Positions 18,177 to 26,255 of a stretch of 64,000 bases of DNA are shown here, one piece after another; position 1 is the first letter of the stretch, and each line of letters starts with the position of its first letter. Location: assembly GCA_963977405.1 (NCBI GenBank), contig CAXBOY010000004.1:7916-71915 (forward strand), in the 5' to 3' direction. Below the pieces are notes generated by a model that saw nothing but the letters and a program-made list of their open reading frames with translations, made no database searches and had not been told where the DNA came from. A program made the translations under genes and the position numbers. The stretch comes from UBA5078 sp963977405 (GTDB taxonomy: Bacteria > Pseudomonadota > Gammaproteobacteria > Pseudomonadales > Pseudohongiellaceae).

Positions 18177-18764
18177 CTATTCATAAGCTTTCACGAATGT
18201 AGACTGCAATTGAACAACTGCGGCATCGCCCACCCCCGAGCCTCGCGCTGTAATGCGATGGAATACTCGAACTCTGTTCTGTAATCCGGAACCTATCCCA
18301 ATAGACTGCCCACTAGTGAGCGTCGACACTTCTTCAATGATATAACGTGGAGTTGTAGCCACTCCTTCAACAGCGCCGACCTCGACTCCATTGTTTACCC
18401 ACCAAGTTCGCGTATCTCGCGCACTATCCTGCCACCAATGCAAAGAGTCGCTAGCGCTAGGGTCCATGGCATCTCTAGTCCATACCATAGTGGTGCCATC
18501 ACCACTTGTAGCGGGCCAATTGAACTGCCCCATCAACCAATTCTCGCCTGTCTGCAGCGATGTCTCTGCTGCTTGGAAGGCCGCGTTGAAATCTTGCATA
18601 TTGCCTGCCATGCGCTCCTCCAATACCGCTGACTCCATGCTGGCAACCCCCATCATCGTCAAGACAAGCAGAAACACGAGGCAAAAGATTAATACCGCGC
18701 CCCGCTGTTTGCGGCGAGGAATCTGCATTTGTGGATTTCTAAACTGTGCATTCGTGTTGCGCAT
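18177..18764 (-). CDS. pilX: Minor pilin PilX (PilX N-terminal family)
   Basis: A 195-residue pilin-like protein. A basic leader ends in KQRG, followed by the hydrophobic stretch AVLIFCLVFLLVLTMMGVA and then the PilX signature ESAVLEERMAGNMQDFNAAFQAAE. Mature residue 5 is Phe rather than Glu, as in other PilX/GspK-type tip pilins. It belongs to the core minor pilins that prime pilus assembly with PilV, PilW and PilY1. GGGAG precedes the ATG, which lies three bases after the pilW stop, so translation is probably coupled. Confidence 0.9.
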   Translation of the reverse strand: MRNTNAQFRNPQMQIPRRKQRGAVLIFCLVFLLVLTMMGVASMESAVLEERMAGNMQDFNAAFQAAETSLQTGENWLMGQFNWPATSGDGTTMVWTRDAMDPSASDSLHWWQDSARDTRTWWVNNGVEVGAVEGVATTPRYIIEEVSTLTSGQSIGIGSGLQNRVRVFHRITARGSGVGDAAVVQLQSTFVKAYE

Positions 18765-18767
18765 CAG

Positions 18768-19925
18768 TTAGCTCCCAACCGCACGATTGCGTAGCGTGAT
18801 AGTGGAGGTAAACACTCGGCGTAGACGCGTATCGGCAGGCAGAGCGCCATTGGCTCCAGCCCCGTTATAGGTGACACCATTGAAGGTATAGGAAGCAGGT
18901 GCTGGCAACATATTGTTCTCGATGGACTGGACCAACACACTTATACGGACACTGATAACGTCGGACCAATCGGGCACCAGATTGGCGCTAACATAGGCGT
19001 CGACCGTCTTCTTGTTGTCGTTGTCTAGATTGACACCATAGAGTATTTGTAAACTCTCTATACCTTCGACTAATTCTTCGGCGTTCCCGGCGCCCGCGGT
19101 CTGATTAAGTCGGCGTCTGAACAATGCGGGCGGGTTGGTCGCAACATCACCTCGTTTGCCGACATAGAACATCGTTCCTTGCAGCTTTACCAGCTCTCCA
19201 CCTGCCTGAGTACCCAGAGGTAGCGCGGCGATATTGCCCGGCACACAGCCAGAAGAGAGCACCGAGTTAATGCTTGCCCCACCACCGATCTCTTGTACGT
19301 TACACGCCTGTACCCAATCTGCGCGCTCACAGTCACTAAGCAGAAGAATATCGCCGTCCTCGATGTCGACGATGCCGGAGTTAACCACCGTCATCGCGCC
19401 ACCTGGAGATATAGAGTTAATCGTGGCACCCGTGCCTGCTGCATTCCAAACTCGCACGATGTCCGAGCCTGGCACCGCCATGGTCGCGTCCATTATGCTG
19501 CCCCCGGAGGTGGTCCATGCACCGCCAGCGGTGCTTACCGGGGCCACATTATTTGCGCTATTGCTTATGGTGCCAGGGGTGGTGCCATTGGCTTCCCAGC
19601 CCTGTAAGCCAGAGTTGGGCTGAAAAGAGGGAGGAGGACCGTCGAGGGTATTATTGATAGAGTTTTCATCGATAGTCGCAAGACAGCCTAGATACCCAGC
19701 CATTCTTAGCTCGTGAGCCAAATAGCTCACTGCAAAGCGACCATTCTCCTGCATTCTCGCACGTGCCTCTTGATCTCGTTCCGTTTGCGTATTGCCGACA
19801 TAGACCTGCATGACACCGGCGGTAAGAGTGAGCCCCATTACCATCGCGATAAGCAATTCGATCATGCTAAGGCCAGCCATGCGAATGCGCTGTAGCGAAG
19901 CATTATGTAGTGGCTTTTTACTCAT
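18768..19925 (-). CDS. pilW: Minor pilin PilW
   Basis: A 385-residue minor pilin. The leader ends RIRMAG, followed by LSMIELLIAMVMGLTLTAG with Glu5 present. The family segment NGRFAVSYLAHELRMAGYLGC follows, then a long Gly/Ser/Asn-rich globular part with a Cys pair region (LLSDCERADWVQACNV). It is expected to sit in the pilus tip priming complex. In the operon it lies between pilV (28 bases upstream) and pilX. Confidence 0.92.
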   Translation of the reverse strand: MSKKPLHNASLQRIRMAGLSMIELLIAMVMGLTLTAGVMQVYVGNTQTERDQEARARMQENGRFAVSYLAHELRMAGYLGCLATIDENSINNTLDGPPPSFQPNSGLQGWEANGTTPGTISNSANNVAPVSTAGGAWTTSGGSIMDATMAVPGSDIVRVWNAAGTGATINSISPGGAMTVVNSGIVDIEDGDILLLSDCERADWVQACNVQEIGGGASINSVLSSGCVPGNIAALPLGTQAGGELVKLQGTMFYVGKRGDVATNPPALFRRRLNQTAGAGNAEELVEGIESLQILYGVNLDNDNKKTVDAYVSANLVPDWSDVISVRISVLVQSIENNMLPAPASYTFNGVTYNGAGANGALPADTRLRRVFTSTITLRNRAVGS

Positions 19926-19952
19926 GTTGGTACGCGTTAGCTCCTAATGAAT

Positions 19953-20492
19953 CTATGGGCGAAAGCTCAGCGAAAATAGTTTTTCGGCAGCGCCATCTCG
20001 ATCTTCATCCCACCAAATTTTGACTGCAAAGAGATTTCCTAGCCCGTCACAGGCTGGCGCTGCAGGTGTTCCATCTTCTGGAGAGGAATCGGCACAGACT
20101 ATGCCCACTCCGGCGGGTAGACCAGCTGCAAGCGCCGCATTCCACTCTGCTATATCATTCGCGGCCAATTGTGCCGCTGTACAACCGGCGATTGCATTAC
20201 ATGCAGCCGTCACCGCTCCGGCATTGGCATCGTAGCTGTTTGCCTCTACCCCTAGCTGATTAGCTCGAATTCGTTCGACTATGTCATTACTGGCGATGCT
20301 CGCTTGAGTACGAAGATATGCGCTTTGTGTGTTGCGCAGGCTGACAGTCTGCAAACCAGTCATACCTAGAAGTCCTATTGCCAATATCAACAAGGAGATA
20401 AGTACTTCGATAAGAGTTGCGCCTGTTTGCGCACAAGCCCTTCGGCAAATTCGTTGTGCTCTTAGTTGGTTCTGTATGATCACCTGATTCAT
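19953..20492 (-). CDS. pilV: Minor pilin PilV
   Basis: A 179-residue pilin. The leader ends RRACAQTG before ATLIEVLISLLILAIGLLGMTGLQ, followed by the PilV family text NTQSAYLRTQASIASNDIVERIRAN. The ATG at 20492 overlaps the fimU stop in an ATGA arrangement, showing translational coupling and excluding the longer frame that runs back into fimU. Four Cys in the globular part (AACNAIAGC, IVCA, PACDG) probably pair. It is part of the tip complex with FimU, PilW, PilX and PilE. Confidence 0.92.
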   Translation of the reverse strand: MNQVIIQNQLRAQRICRRACAQTGATLIEVLISLLILAIGLLGMTGLQTVSLRNTQSAYLRTQASIASNDIVERIRANQLGVEANSYDANAGAVTAACNAIAGCTAAQLAANDIAEWNAALAAGLPAGVGIVCADSSPEDGTPAAPACDGLGNLFAVKIWWDEDRDGAAEKLFSLSFRP

Positions 20493-21025
20493 GGACACAC
20501 CAAACCCTCGTGAATGCGCCGGCCTCTGCCCGTTACTGAGATCTCTACCGATTGCGCATTTTCCGAGTTGCCATCCTCGGGGCACAGTAGGAAGGTACGG
20601 GCCGCAGCATTCGTTCCAAAGCCTTGAGGATCATACTGCTGAAGGTCTGCGGTGAAAGTTAAGGAATTGCCCCCCAAACCTTGATATACCCGCAACACTT
20701 CGTCGCCAACATCTACAGAGCCCACGTCGCCATCTGCATCTCCATTATTATCAACGAAGACGATCCAACCATCTGCCCAAGAGTCCGCTGCACAGTCAGT
20801 ACCACTGCTACTACTGCAAATTGACACTAAGGTACCGCGCTTAATCGATTCGCTACGCGCGAAATTAAGGCTGGAGACCAGTGTCTTTGCCTGAGTATTG
20901 GTCCCGATACGGCTTAATGTGTCTTGCAAACCGGGTAAACCCACGGCAAGCAATATCCCTATCACTCCCACGACGATCATGAGCTCGATAACTGTAAACC
21001 CTTTGATTTGCTTAATATTCATCAT
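20489..21025 (-). CDS. fimU: Minor pilin FimU (GspH/FimT family)
   Basis: A 178-residue pseudopilin with leader MMNIKQIKG and mature start FTVIELMIVVGVIGILLAVG. Its GspH domain includes LNFARSESIKRGTLVSICSS and a GWIVFVDNNGDADGD turn. It heads the operon and is named FimU by position. Family membership alone would not separate it from FimT. A C-terminal GRGR (20519-20530) matches the GRxR motif also present in FimT. Two consecutive ATGs (21025, 21022) are possible starts, and a longer upstream frame lacks a sensible leader. Confidence 0.88.
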   Translation of the reverse strand: MMNIKQIKGFTVIELMIVVGVIGILLAVGLPGLQDTLSRIGTNTQAKTLVSSLNFARSESIKRGTLVSICSSSSGTDCAADSWADGWIVFVDNNGDADGDVGSVDVGDEVLRVYQGLGGNSLTFTADLQQYDPQGFGTNAAARTFLLCPEDGNSENAQSVEISVTGRGRRIHEGLVCP

Positions 21026-21242
21026 GTCGTTGCGTGTACTCTTACCCCTTGCGGGTAGGCATTTGGCACTATTGCAGATAAACATTACTCCAGCAAGGGC
21101 CGCCCCAATTGGGCACGCTTACCTTATGCAATCGGCAGCTGCAAGTATGTGAGCTACGTAGAATTTTAGCAGATCGAGCGACTTTGATTTGCTACACTGT
21201 GACGCCTTTCACGCTTCCCCTACCATCTGGACCTTCAGACCC

Positions 21243-22001
21243 ATGGAATACGACATTACTTTACTCTTCATTCTTGCAGCGGTAGGTGTTATCGCGGGGG
21301 GGATAAACACAATCGCGGGCGGAGGATCTAACCTTACACTGCCTGTGCTTATGTTGCTTGGCTTACCAGCTGACGTTGCTAATGCCACCAACCGAGTCGC
21401 TGTGGCTTTGCAATGTATTGTGGGAGTCCGTGGCTTCAACCAGCATAAGATGCTCGATGTGCCCGCAATACTGCCGATATTGGTTCCAAATCTATTAGGC
21501 GGTGTTATTGGCTCAGTTGCCGCCGCGACCATGCCAGCAGTCGCACTCAAGCCTATTCTACTAATCACGATACTAAGCATGTCGGTCATTATCTTAGTGC
21601 GACCCAGCTTCATCGCCCCGCCAGACGGCACCCCTGTGAAAGATGTCCGGCAGAATCGAGGCGCCTGGTGGACCTTATTCATCGCTGGCATTTACGGTGG
21701 GTTCGTTCAAGCCGGTGTCGGTTTCATATTACTTGCTGCACTGGCCGGCGGGCTACGTTATGACCTAGTACGTGCCAATGCCCTGAAAATGGTGTGTTCG
21801 CTCAGCTTTACGTTAGTAGCACTGGTGATTTTTATCTATTTCGATCAAGTTCGCTGGATGCCGGGATTGATTTTGGCGGTTGGCACAATGCTTGGAGCAT
21901 GGATTACGGTTCGTTTCGCGGTGCGTGCCAAACAAAGCACCATCAAGTGGTTCCTCTTCGTGATGACTGTTTGTTCCTGTCTTGCGGCTTGGCTGTTTTA
22001 A
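21243..22001 (+). CDS. TauE/SafE-family sulfite/anion exporter-like permease
   Basis: A 252-residue membrane protein of the TauE/SafE (DUF81) family with about eight helices. The N-terminal repeat contains GVIAGGINTIAGGGSNLTLPVL and ATNRVAVALQ, and the second repeat has GIYGGFVQAGVGFILLAAL and RANALKMV, both typical of the family. Known members export sulfite, sulfoacetate or related organosulfur anions, but the substrate here cannot be read from sequence or context. The ATG at 21243 (MEYDITLL) starts just before the first helix and is preferred to a TTG 18 codons upstream. Its stop overlaps that of the converging kinase gene by four bases. Confidence 0.85.
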   Translation: MEYDITLLFILAAVGVIAGGINTIAGGGSNLTLPVLMLLGLPADVANATNRVAVALQCIVGVRGFNQHKMLDVPAILPILVPNLLGGVIGSVAAATMPAVALKPILLITILSMSVIILVRPSFIAPPDGTPVKDVRQNRGAWWTLFIAGIYGGFVQAGVGFILLAALAGGLRYDLVRANALKMVCSLSFTLVALVIFIYFDQVRWMPGLILAVGTMLGAWITVRFAVRAKQSTIKWFLFVMTVCSCLAAWLF

Positions 22002-23437
22002 GAAGTAGAGCCGCCATTGTGCACGGGCGATTGAAAATTGCTAAATACCAATTCAACGCAGGCGCCGCCTAATGGGCTATCTACAACGGCGATCTGTCCA
22101 CCGTAGCTACTCATAATGTCCGTTACAACTGCAAGGCCTATACCCTGCCCTTGCGCCAATGTGTCTAAACGCGCACCGCGCTGCAATACAAACTCTTGAT
22201 GGTCTGTGGCGATGCCTGGACCGTCATCTTCGATCTTAATACTCAATTGCGCTGCAGGTGAAAGACGTACGCTCGCAGTAAGCTGTATGGTTTTTGAGCC
22301 ATACTTGAAGGCATTATCGAGAACATTGCCCAATACCTCCATCAAATCTCTCTCATCCCCAAGGAAATAAATGCCACCCTCGAGCTCGCAAGTAACGCAC
22401 ATCGACTTAGCGGCATAGACCTTCTCCAATGCCCGCAGAATCTTCTCAACACAGCTCTTCAATTCGACACGGCGCGCCAAGCTGGACCCACCATTAGTCT
22501 TGACCGCACGCTGCAACTGATAGCCGATAATCTGGTTCATTCGTTCTAGCTGTTCCTGCACAGCCTGTACGTGTGCGATTGAGTCTTCGTCTATCTGCTC
22601 CGAAGGTTTCGCCGAGAGCTCTTGCACTGCACCACCAATAACGGCGAGAGGAGTCTTCAGACTATGCGCAAGATCACCCAGCGTCTCACGATAACGCAAT
22701 TGCTGTTTTCGCTCGCTCTTAATGAGCAGGTTGAGGTTCTGTGTAACTGCTTGCAACTCTTTCGGATAGTCTTCATCGAGCTGCTCGCTATTACTGTTCT
22801 CGATACTCTTTAAGTCTATGGCAAGTCGCCTCAGCGGAGACAAGCCCCAACGTAGTAGAAGGACCTGCAGAACTAACAACAGCACCGCAACTCCACCTAG
22901 CCAAGACCACAAACTAGCCCGAAAATTATTGACCTCAGCAAGATAAGTACTCGTCGACTCAATCACAGCGAAATCATAAGACGAGGTGCCATTCTCCCAG
23001 ACCACTCCATATACCGCGATGAAGTACTCCTCGCCGTCGCCTGCAAACTCCCGCGAAAAATAAAAATCCCCTCGATTAACGTCCTTCCACAATTCGGCAA
23101 AGTCTGGGTAATCTACCTCTAGCGCAGACGGAGTTCTTAGTACTTCACCTGCAGCTGGATTGCTGACTAATCCATACAGCCCAGAGTTCAACTGTGTGAA
23201 GCGAGGTTCACGAAGATCTTGCAGAAAATAGAAGGTGCCATCGTCTTCTTCAACAGCTGAAAGTAGCACGTAGATCTGCGCCTGCATCTGCTCCGCGACA
23301 CCCGCCTCGATACTGCTACGAAACGCGCGATCAAGCACAATACCGGTCAAACCAAGGAATATAGTCAGTAGCACACTGACGGCCGTGAGGAGGCGTGTCT
23401 GTAGAGAGTAGGAAGAGAGTTTCTGCTCAGCGCTCAT
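21998..23437 (-). CDS. PhoQ-like sensor histidine kinase
   Basis: A 479-residue kinase. The first transmembrane helix is at about 15-36, a periplasmic sensor domain rich in acidic residues spans about 37-170, and the second helix is at 175-197. A HAMP-like linker, HisKA with His258 in LAHSLKTPLAVIG and an ATPase domain with LGNVLDNAFKYG, EDDGPGI and GQGIGLAVV follow. The acidic periplasmic domain and the paired regulator fit the PhoQ group, which senses Mg2+, pH or cationic peptides, but the ligand is unknown. It starts six bases after the regulator and is last in the operon. Confidence 0.9.
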   Translation of the reverse strand: MSAEQKLSSYSLQTRLLTAVSVLLTIFLGLTGIVLDRAFRSSIEAGVAEQMQAQIYVLLSAVEEDDGTFYFLQDLREPRFTQLNSGLYGLVSNPAAGEVLRTPSALEVDYPDFAELWKDVNRGDFYFSREFAGDGEEYFIAVYGVVWENGTSSYDFAVIESTSTYLAEVNNFRASLWSWLGGVAVLLLVLQVLLLRWGLSPLRRLAIDLKSIENSNSEQLDEDYPKELQAVTQNLNLLIKSERKQQLRYRETLGDLAHSLKTPLAVIGGAVQELSAKPSEQIDEDSIAHVQAVQEQLERMNQIIGYQLQRAVKTNGGSSLARRVELKSCVEKILRALEKVYAAKSMCVTCELEGGIYFLGDERDLMEVLGNVLDNAFKYGSKTIQLTASVRLSPAAQLSIKIEDDGPGIATDHQEFVLQRGARLDTLAQGQGIGLAVVTDIMSSYGGQIAVVDSPLGGACVELVFSNFQSPVHNGGSTS

Positions 23438-23443
23438 GGCGAC

Positions 23444-24118
23444 TCACTGATCATTGCGAAAACGATAACCTTGACCACGGATAGTCTCAATCGGCTTAAG
23501 AGTCTCATCCGGATCGAGCTTCTGTCTTAGGCGTCGCACAAACACCTCCAGAACATTGCTATCGCGATCATAGTCCTGAGCATAAAGATGCTCAGTCAAC
23601 TCAGTTTTGGAGATGACTTGTCCAGGATGCATCATGAGGTATTCAAGTAGCTTGTATTCATAGGCGGTCAATTCGAGTGTTTGACCGTTGGCACTAACGC
23701 GTTTACTCCCTATATCGAGTGCTATAGGACCGAACTCTATTATAGGTTTAGCGAAGCCCGCAGCACGACGCAGCAGTGCGTTGAGTCGCGCCAGAATTTC
23801 TTCAATCTGAAAGGGCTTAACAACATAGTCGTCTGCACCCGCATCTAAGCCTTCCACTTTGTCTTGCCAATCGCCACGCGCAGTCAAAATTAATATGGGA
23901 AAGGTTTTTCCGAGTTCACGAATCTGTTTGATTAAGGATATCCCATCGATCAGGGGTAAACCCAGATCTATAATGGCGGCGTCATAATCGAACTCTGTCG
24001 CATAATACAGACCGGCCTTGCCGTCGGCGGCATCGTCTACGACATAGCCAGTGCGACTTAAGCCTTGCACTAGAGTCTGACGTAGTAGGCTCTGATCTTC
24101 GACCACCAACAAGCGCAT
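23444..24118 (-). CDS. OmpR/PhoP-family response regulator
   Basis: A 224-residue regulator. The receiver domain has acidic pocket Glu7/Asp8, phospho-acceptor Asp51 (IIDLGLPLIDG) and the conserved Lys in DDYVVKPFQIEEILAR. The winged-helix DNA-binding domain contains LTAYEYKLLEYLMMHPGQVI and ends VRRLRQKLDPDETLKPIETI. It most resembles PhoP-type members. It lies two bases after the PepSY gene and six before the kinase, so the three are surely co-transcribed. Targets are unknown; the PepSY gene and the upstream glycine-zipper gene are natural candidates. Confidence 0.93.
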   Translation of the reverse strand: MRLLVVEDQSLLRQTLVQGLSRTGYVVDDAADGKAGLYYATEFDYDAAIIDLGLPLIDGISLIKQIRELGKTFPILILTARGDWQDKVEGLDAGADDYVVKPFQIEEILARLNALLRRAAGFAKPIIEFGPIALDIGSKRVSANGQTLELTAYEYKLLEYLMMHPGQVISKTELTEHLYAQDYDRDSNVLEVFVRRLRQKLDPDETLKPIETIRGQGYRFRNDQ

Positions 24119-24120
24119 GA

Positions 24121-24459
24121 TTACTGCTCCCTAGTTATCACGCCGCTACTCGCGTTGACATAGACGGTATAGATATTACCTTCATTGTCCATTCGGACAC
24201 GGTATTGCAGGACGCCGCCCTGCTGAACTTGGTTGATGCTGACAACGGTGCCTGGAAAGCGCGCGCGCACCAACTCTAGCGCACGACGCTGCGAAACCTG
24301 TGGCGATTGCTCTTGCACGGCGTCCCCCGACTGATCCTGAAAGCCCCCGAGTGCTAACTGCATTGGATCTGCAGCGGCGGTGGCTATCCCGAACAGGGAC
24401 ATCATCATTAGAGCGAGTGCCAGTTTCAGCAATCGACTTGTCAGTGTATTTGACTTCAA
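24121..24459 (-). CDS. Periplasmic PepSY-domain protein
   Basis: A 112-residue exported protein. A signal peptide (KLALALMMMSLFGIATAAA) is followed by one PepSY domain (RRALELVRARFPGTVVSINQVQQ and the closing YTVYVNASSGVITREQ). The TTG at 24459, seven bases after AGGGG, is the best start, as a longer frame begins at another TTG without such a site. Genes of this type often precede PhoP/PhoQ-like pairs and may modulate the sensor, which is an inference from context. The response regulator starts two bases later. Confidence 0.82.
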   Translation of the reverse strand: MKSNTLTSRLLKLALALMMMSLFGIATAAADPMQLALGGFQDQSGDAVQEQSPQVSQRRALELVRARFPGTVVSINQVQQGGVLQYRVRMDNEGNIYTVYVNASSGVITREQ

Positions 24460-24522
24460 TTCGGACCCCTTTAAAAACGCTGCGGAGTACAGCCTGAGCG
24501 TCAAATCAACTGACTTAGTCGA

Positions 24523-25071
24523 TTAAAACACAGGCTGAATATTGACCTTGATACGTACTTGCTCGCCAGGATCGTTATCCATGCGTACCGAATAGTCTTC
24601 GTCGTTGTAGCGGTAGACTACTTGATAACCAACTAGACGCTCTTCTTCTCGGTATTCATAGACAGTTTCACACTGACGCACGGTTTCATAACGCACTTCG
24701 CGGTCATGACTATTGCCGGCGACTATATCACGTCCAATTGAGTGGCCCAAGACCGCGCCAACTACAGTGCCTACGCGCTTATTGGACTTGCCGTGACCCA
24801 CAGCATTTCCTAATGCGCCGCCTATAATAGTGCCGAGTAACGCGGGGGTGCGACTATTCGAGCGCGCCGCTCTAGTGTGAGCGATTTCCTCGTTCCAACA
24901 TTCCTCACGTGGCGTCGAAATCTCAACGCTCTTGTACACAGGTCGTGACTCGACTACCTGCGCATATTCATAGCGTGTCTCGGCGAAACTAGGGGTCGCC
25001 AGCAACAACGCCAATGACCCAAATGCCACATAATTGATGATTCTATTGCCACTAACAGGGAACTTTTTCAT
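24523..25071 (-). CDS. Glycine-zipper 2TM-domain envelope protein
   Basis: A 182-residue protein with a signal peptide ending SFA at about 30. Its glycine-zipper segment (ALLGTIIGGALGNAVGHG and VGTVVGAVLGHSIGRDI) follows the pattern of the SlyB/17-kDa antigen-like 2TM family. Two Cys flank it (REECWNEE and RQCETVYEY), and the C-terminal part has charged Tyr-rich strands such as EYREEERLVGYQVVYRYNDEDY. No lipobox Cys is seen, so it is probably periplasmic or outer-membrane associated rather than lipidated. It lies 63 bases upstream of the PepSY gene on the same strand and may share its transcript. Confidence 0.8.
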   Translation of the reverse strand: MKKFPVSGNRIINYVAFGSLALLLATPSFAETRYEYAQVVESRPVYKSVEISTPREECWNEEIAHTRAARSNSRTPALLGTIIGGALGNAVGHGKSNKRVGTVVGAVLGHSIGRDIVAGNSHDREVRYETVRQCETVYEYREEERLVGYQVVYRYNDEDYSVRMDNDPGEQVRIKVNIQPVF

Positions 25072-25377
25072 AAGCCATCGACCTCACTTGGTATAAGTCC
25101 TACTTCAATTCTTCTTTATTAATGCCCATGTAGTTCGAACGGAAGAACCCTTTCTCTCTACCTTGGCTGGCATAGTGGCATCAGGAAGCTGAATAGAGAC
25201 TTAATCAAGTTGTACTAGGACATAGAAGGAGGAAGAATTTGCATTGCCCCAGGGATCGTGGCTTTGAATTCTTCATAAAGCCCGTTAGAATCAGACGCTG
25301 TTAGGGGGGTAAGGCTCCGTTGTTATGCCTACACTCTAACTGACAAATAATAATTATAAGTAGCGAAGAGAGTTTCC
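25072..25377. other. Divergent promoter region with possible structured 5' leader
   Basis: A 306-base gap separates the glycine-zipper gene (minus) from the cold-shock-domain gene (plus). No reading frame of note was seen. The last 120 bases before the plus-strand gene hold complementary segments: GTTAGA (25284-25289) with TCTAAC (25335-25340), and GTAAGGC with GCCTAC inside them. They could fold into a leader structure ahead of the AT-rich stretch and the AGAGAG ribosome site. Cold-shock genes often have long structured leaders, but here this is an inference only. Confidence 0.35.
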
Positions 25378-25797
25378 ATGTCGAATTTCAACAAGTCATT
25401 TACTATTGCAATAATCGCCACCCTGATCGTTGGACTCCCCGTTCTCCTCACCGATCTGCAACTCACCTCCATTCAGATGTTAATCGCGATCTTCCTAGTT
25501 AGCTTGGCATCGTCTATGGCTGCAGCGCCAATCGCCAAGAAAAGGGGTAAAAAGCCCAGCGAAGAGAATCGCGTGCTCGTGAATAAGTCCCAACGCGAGA
25601 GCGGCTGCGTGAAATGGTTCAATGCCAGCAAGGGTTTCGGATTCATCACTCGAGACAGCGGTGACGACATATTCGTCCACTTCCGCTCCATACGTGGCGA
25701 AGGTCATCGTGTATTGCACGATGGTCAGCGAGTCGAGTTCGCCATAAGCGAAGGCGACAAAGGCTTGCAAGCAGAAGACGTGGCCGCAGCCAAATAA
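25378..25797 (+). CDS. Membrane-anchored cold-shock-domain protein
   Basis: A 139-residue protein in two parts. Residues 8-28 and 31-50 are hydrophobic and predict two transmembrane helices with a short loop. A basic linker (KKRGKKPSEE) leads to a complete cold-shock domain at about 74-139, with CVKWFNASKGFGFI (RNP1 KGFGF) and DDIFVHF (RNP2). The nucleic-acid-binding domain should face the cytoplasm. Soluble Csp proteins have only the second part. The function of tethering is unknown; binding RNA at the membrane is a guess. The gene stands alone, convergent with slyX. Confidence 0.88.
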   Translation: MSNFNKSFTIAIIATLIVGLPVLLTDLQLTSIQMLIAIFLVSLASSMAAAPIAKKRGKKPSEENRVLVNKSQRESGCVKWFNASKGFGFITRDSGDDIFVHFRSIRGEGHRVLHDGQRVEFAISEGDKGLQAEDVAAAK

Positions 25798-25834
25798 CTA
25801 ATCCCTGCATTAGTGCCTAGCTAAACCCGCCACC

Positions 25835-26065
25835 TTAATAATGAGGGGGGCGCTCTTCTTCAATTGAGCCGCCCTCGCCAGAGGCGGGCAGATTCTCTAG
25901 CACGTGAGTCAGTTTGTCCCGATGCAGACTGAGTTCGCGCTGGAGAGCGTCAATCTGCGACTGTTGCATGGTGACGACCTCGTTTAAGGCCTGCAATAAA
26001 TCCTCTTGAAAGGCAAACTGCGTCTGCAATTCAATGAGTTGTTCTTGGGTGCTTGTATCGCTCAT
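25835..26065 (-). CDS. slyX: SlyX family protein
   Basis: A 76-residue coiled-coil protein. The heptad-like stretch LIELQTQFAFQEDLLQALNE and the strictly conserved C-terminal PPHY identify SlyX. The molecular function is unknown; in enterobacteria it lies next to slyD. The ATG at 26065 (MSDTS) is preferred to an upstream TTG. It is convergent with the cold-shock-domain gene and divergent from the desaturase. Confidence 0.88.
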   Translation of the reverse strand: MSDTSTQEQLIELQTQFAFQEDLLQALNEVVTMQQSQIDALQRELSLHRDKLTHVLENLPASGEGGSIEEERPPHY

Positions 26066-26255
26066 AAGCAATTAATCTCGAAGCTGATGCTGTGCCCTGT
26101 AGGGCGTTGGGGCGCAGAATAAAGCAAATCCGACGACTCCGCGACCGACTAAATTTTATTCAGCACGACAATCATGTAATAATTTCGAGGTTTTCGGTGT
26201 CAAATGCCGTACTATTTTGGAAATCCTGATCTTCGCCTGCTAAGAGACACTGGCT

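Noticed and set aside
25798..25817. ACTAAT/ATTAGT inverted repeat after the cold-shock gene
   Set aside because: The stem is short and AT-rich with no T-tract, too weak to call a terminator.
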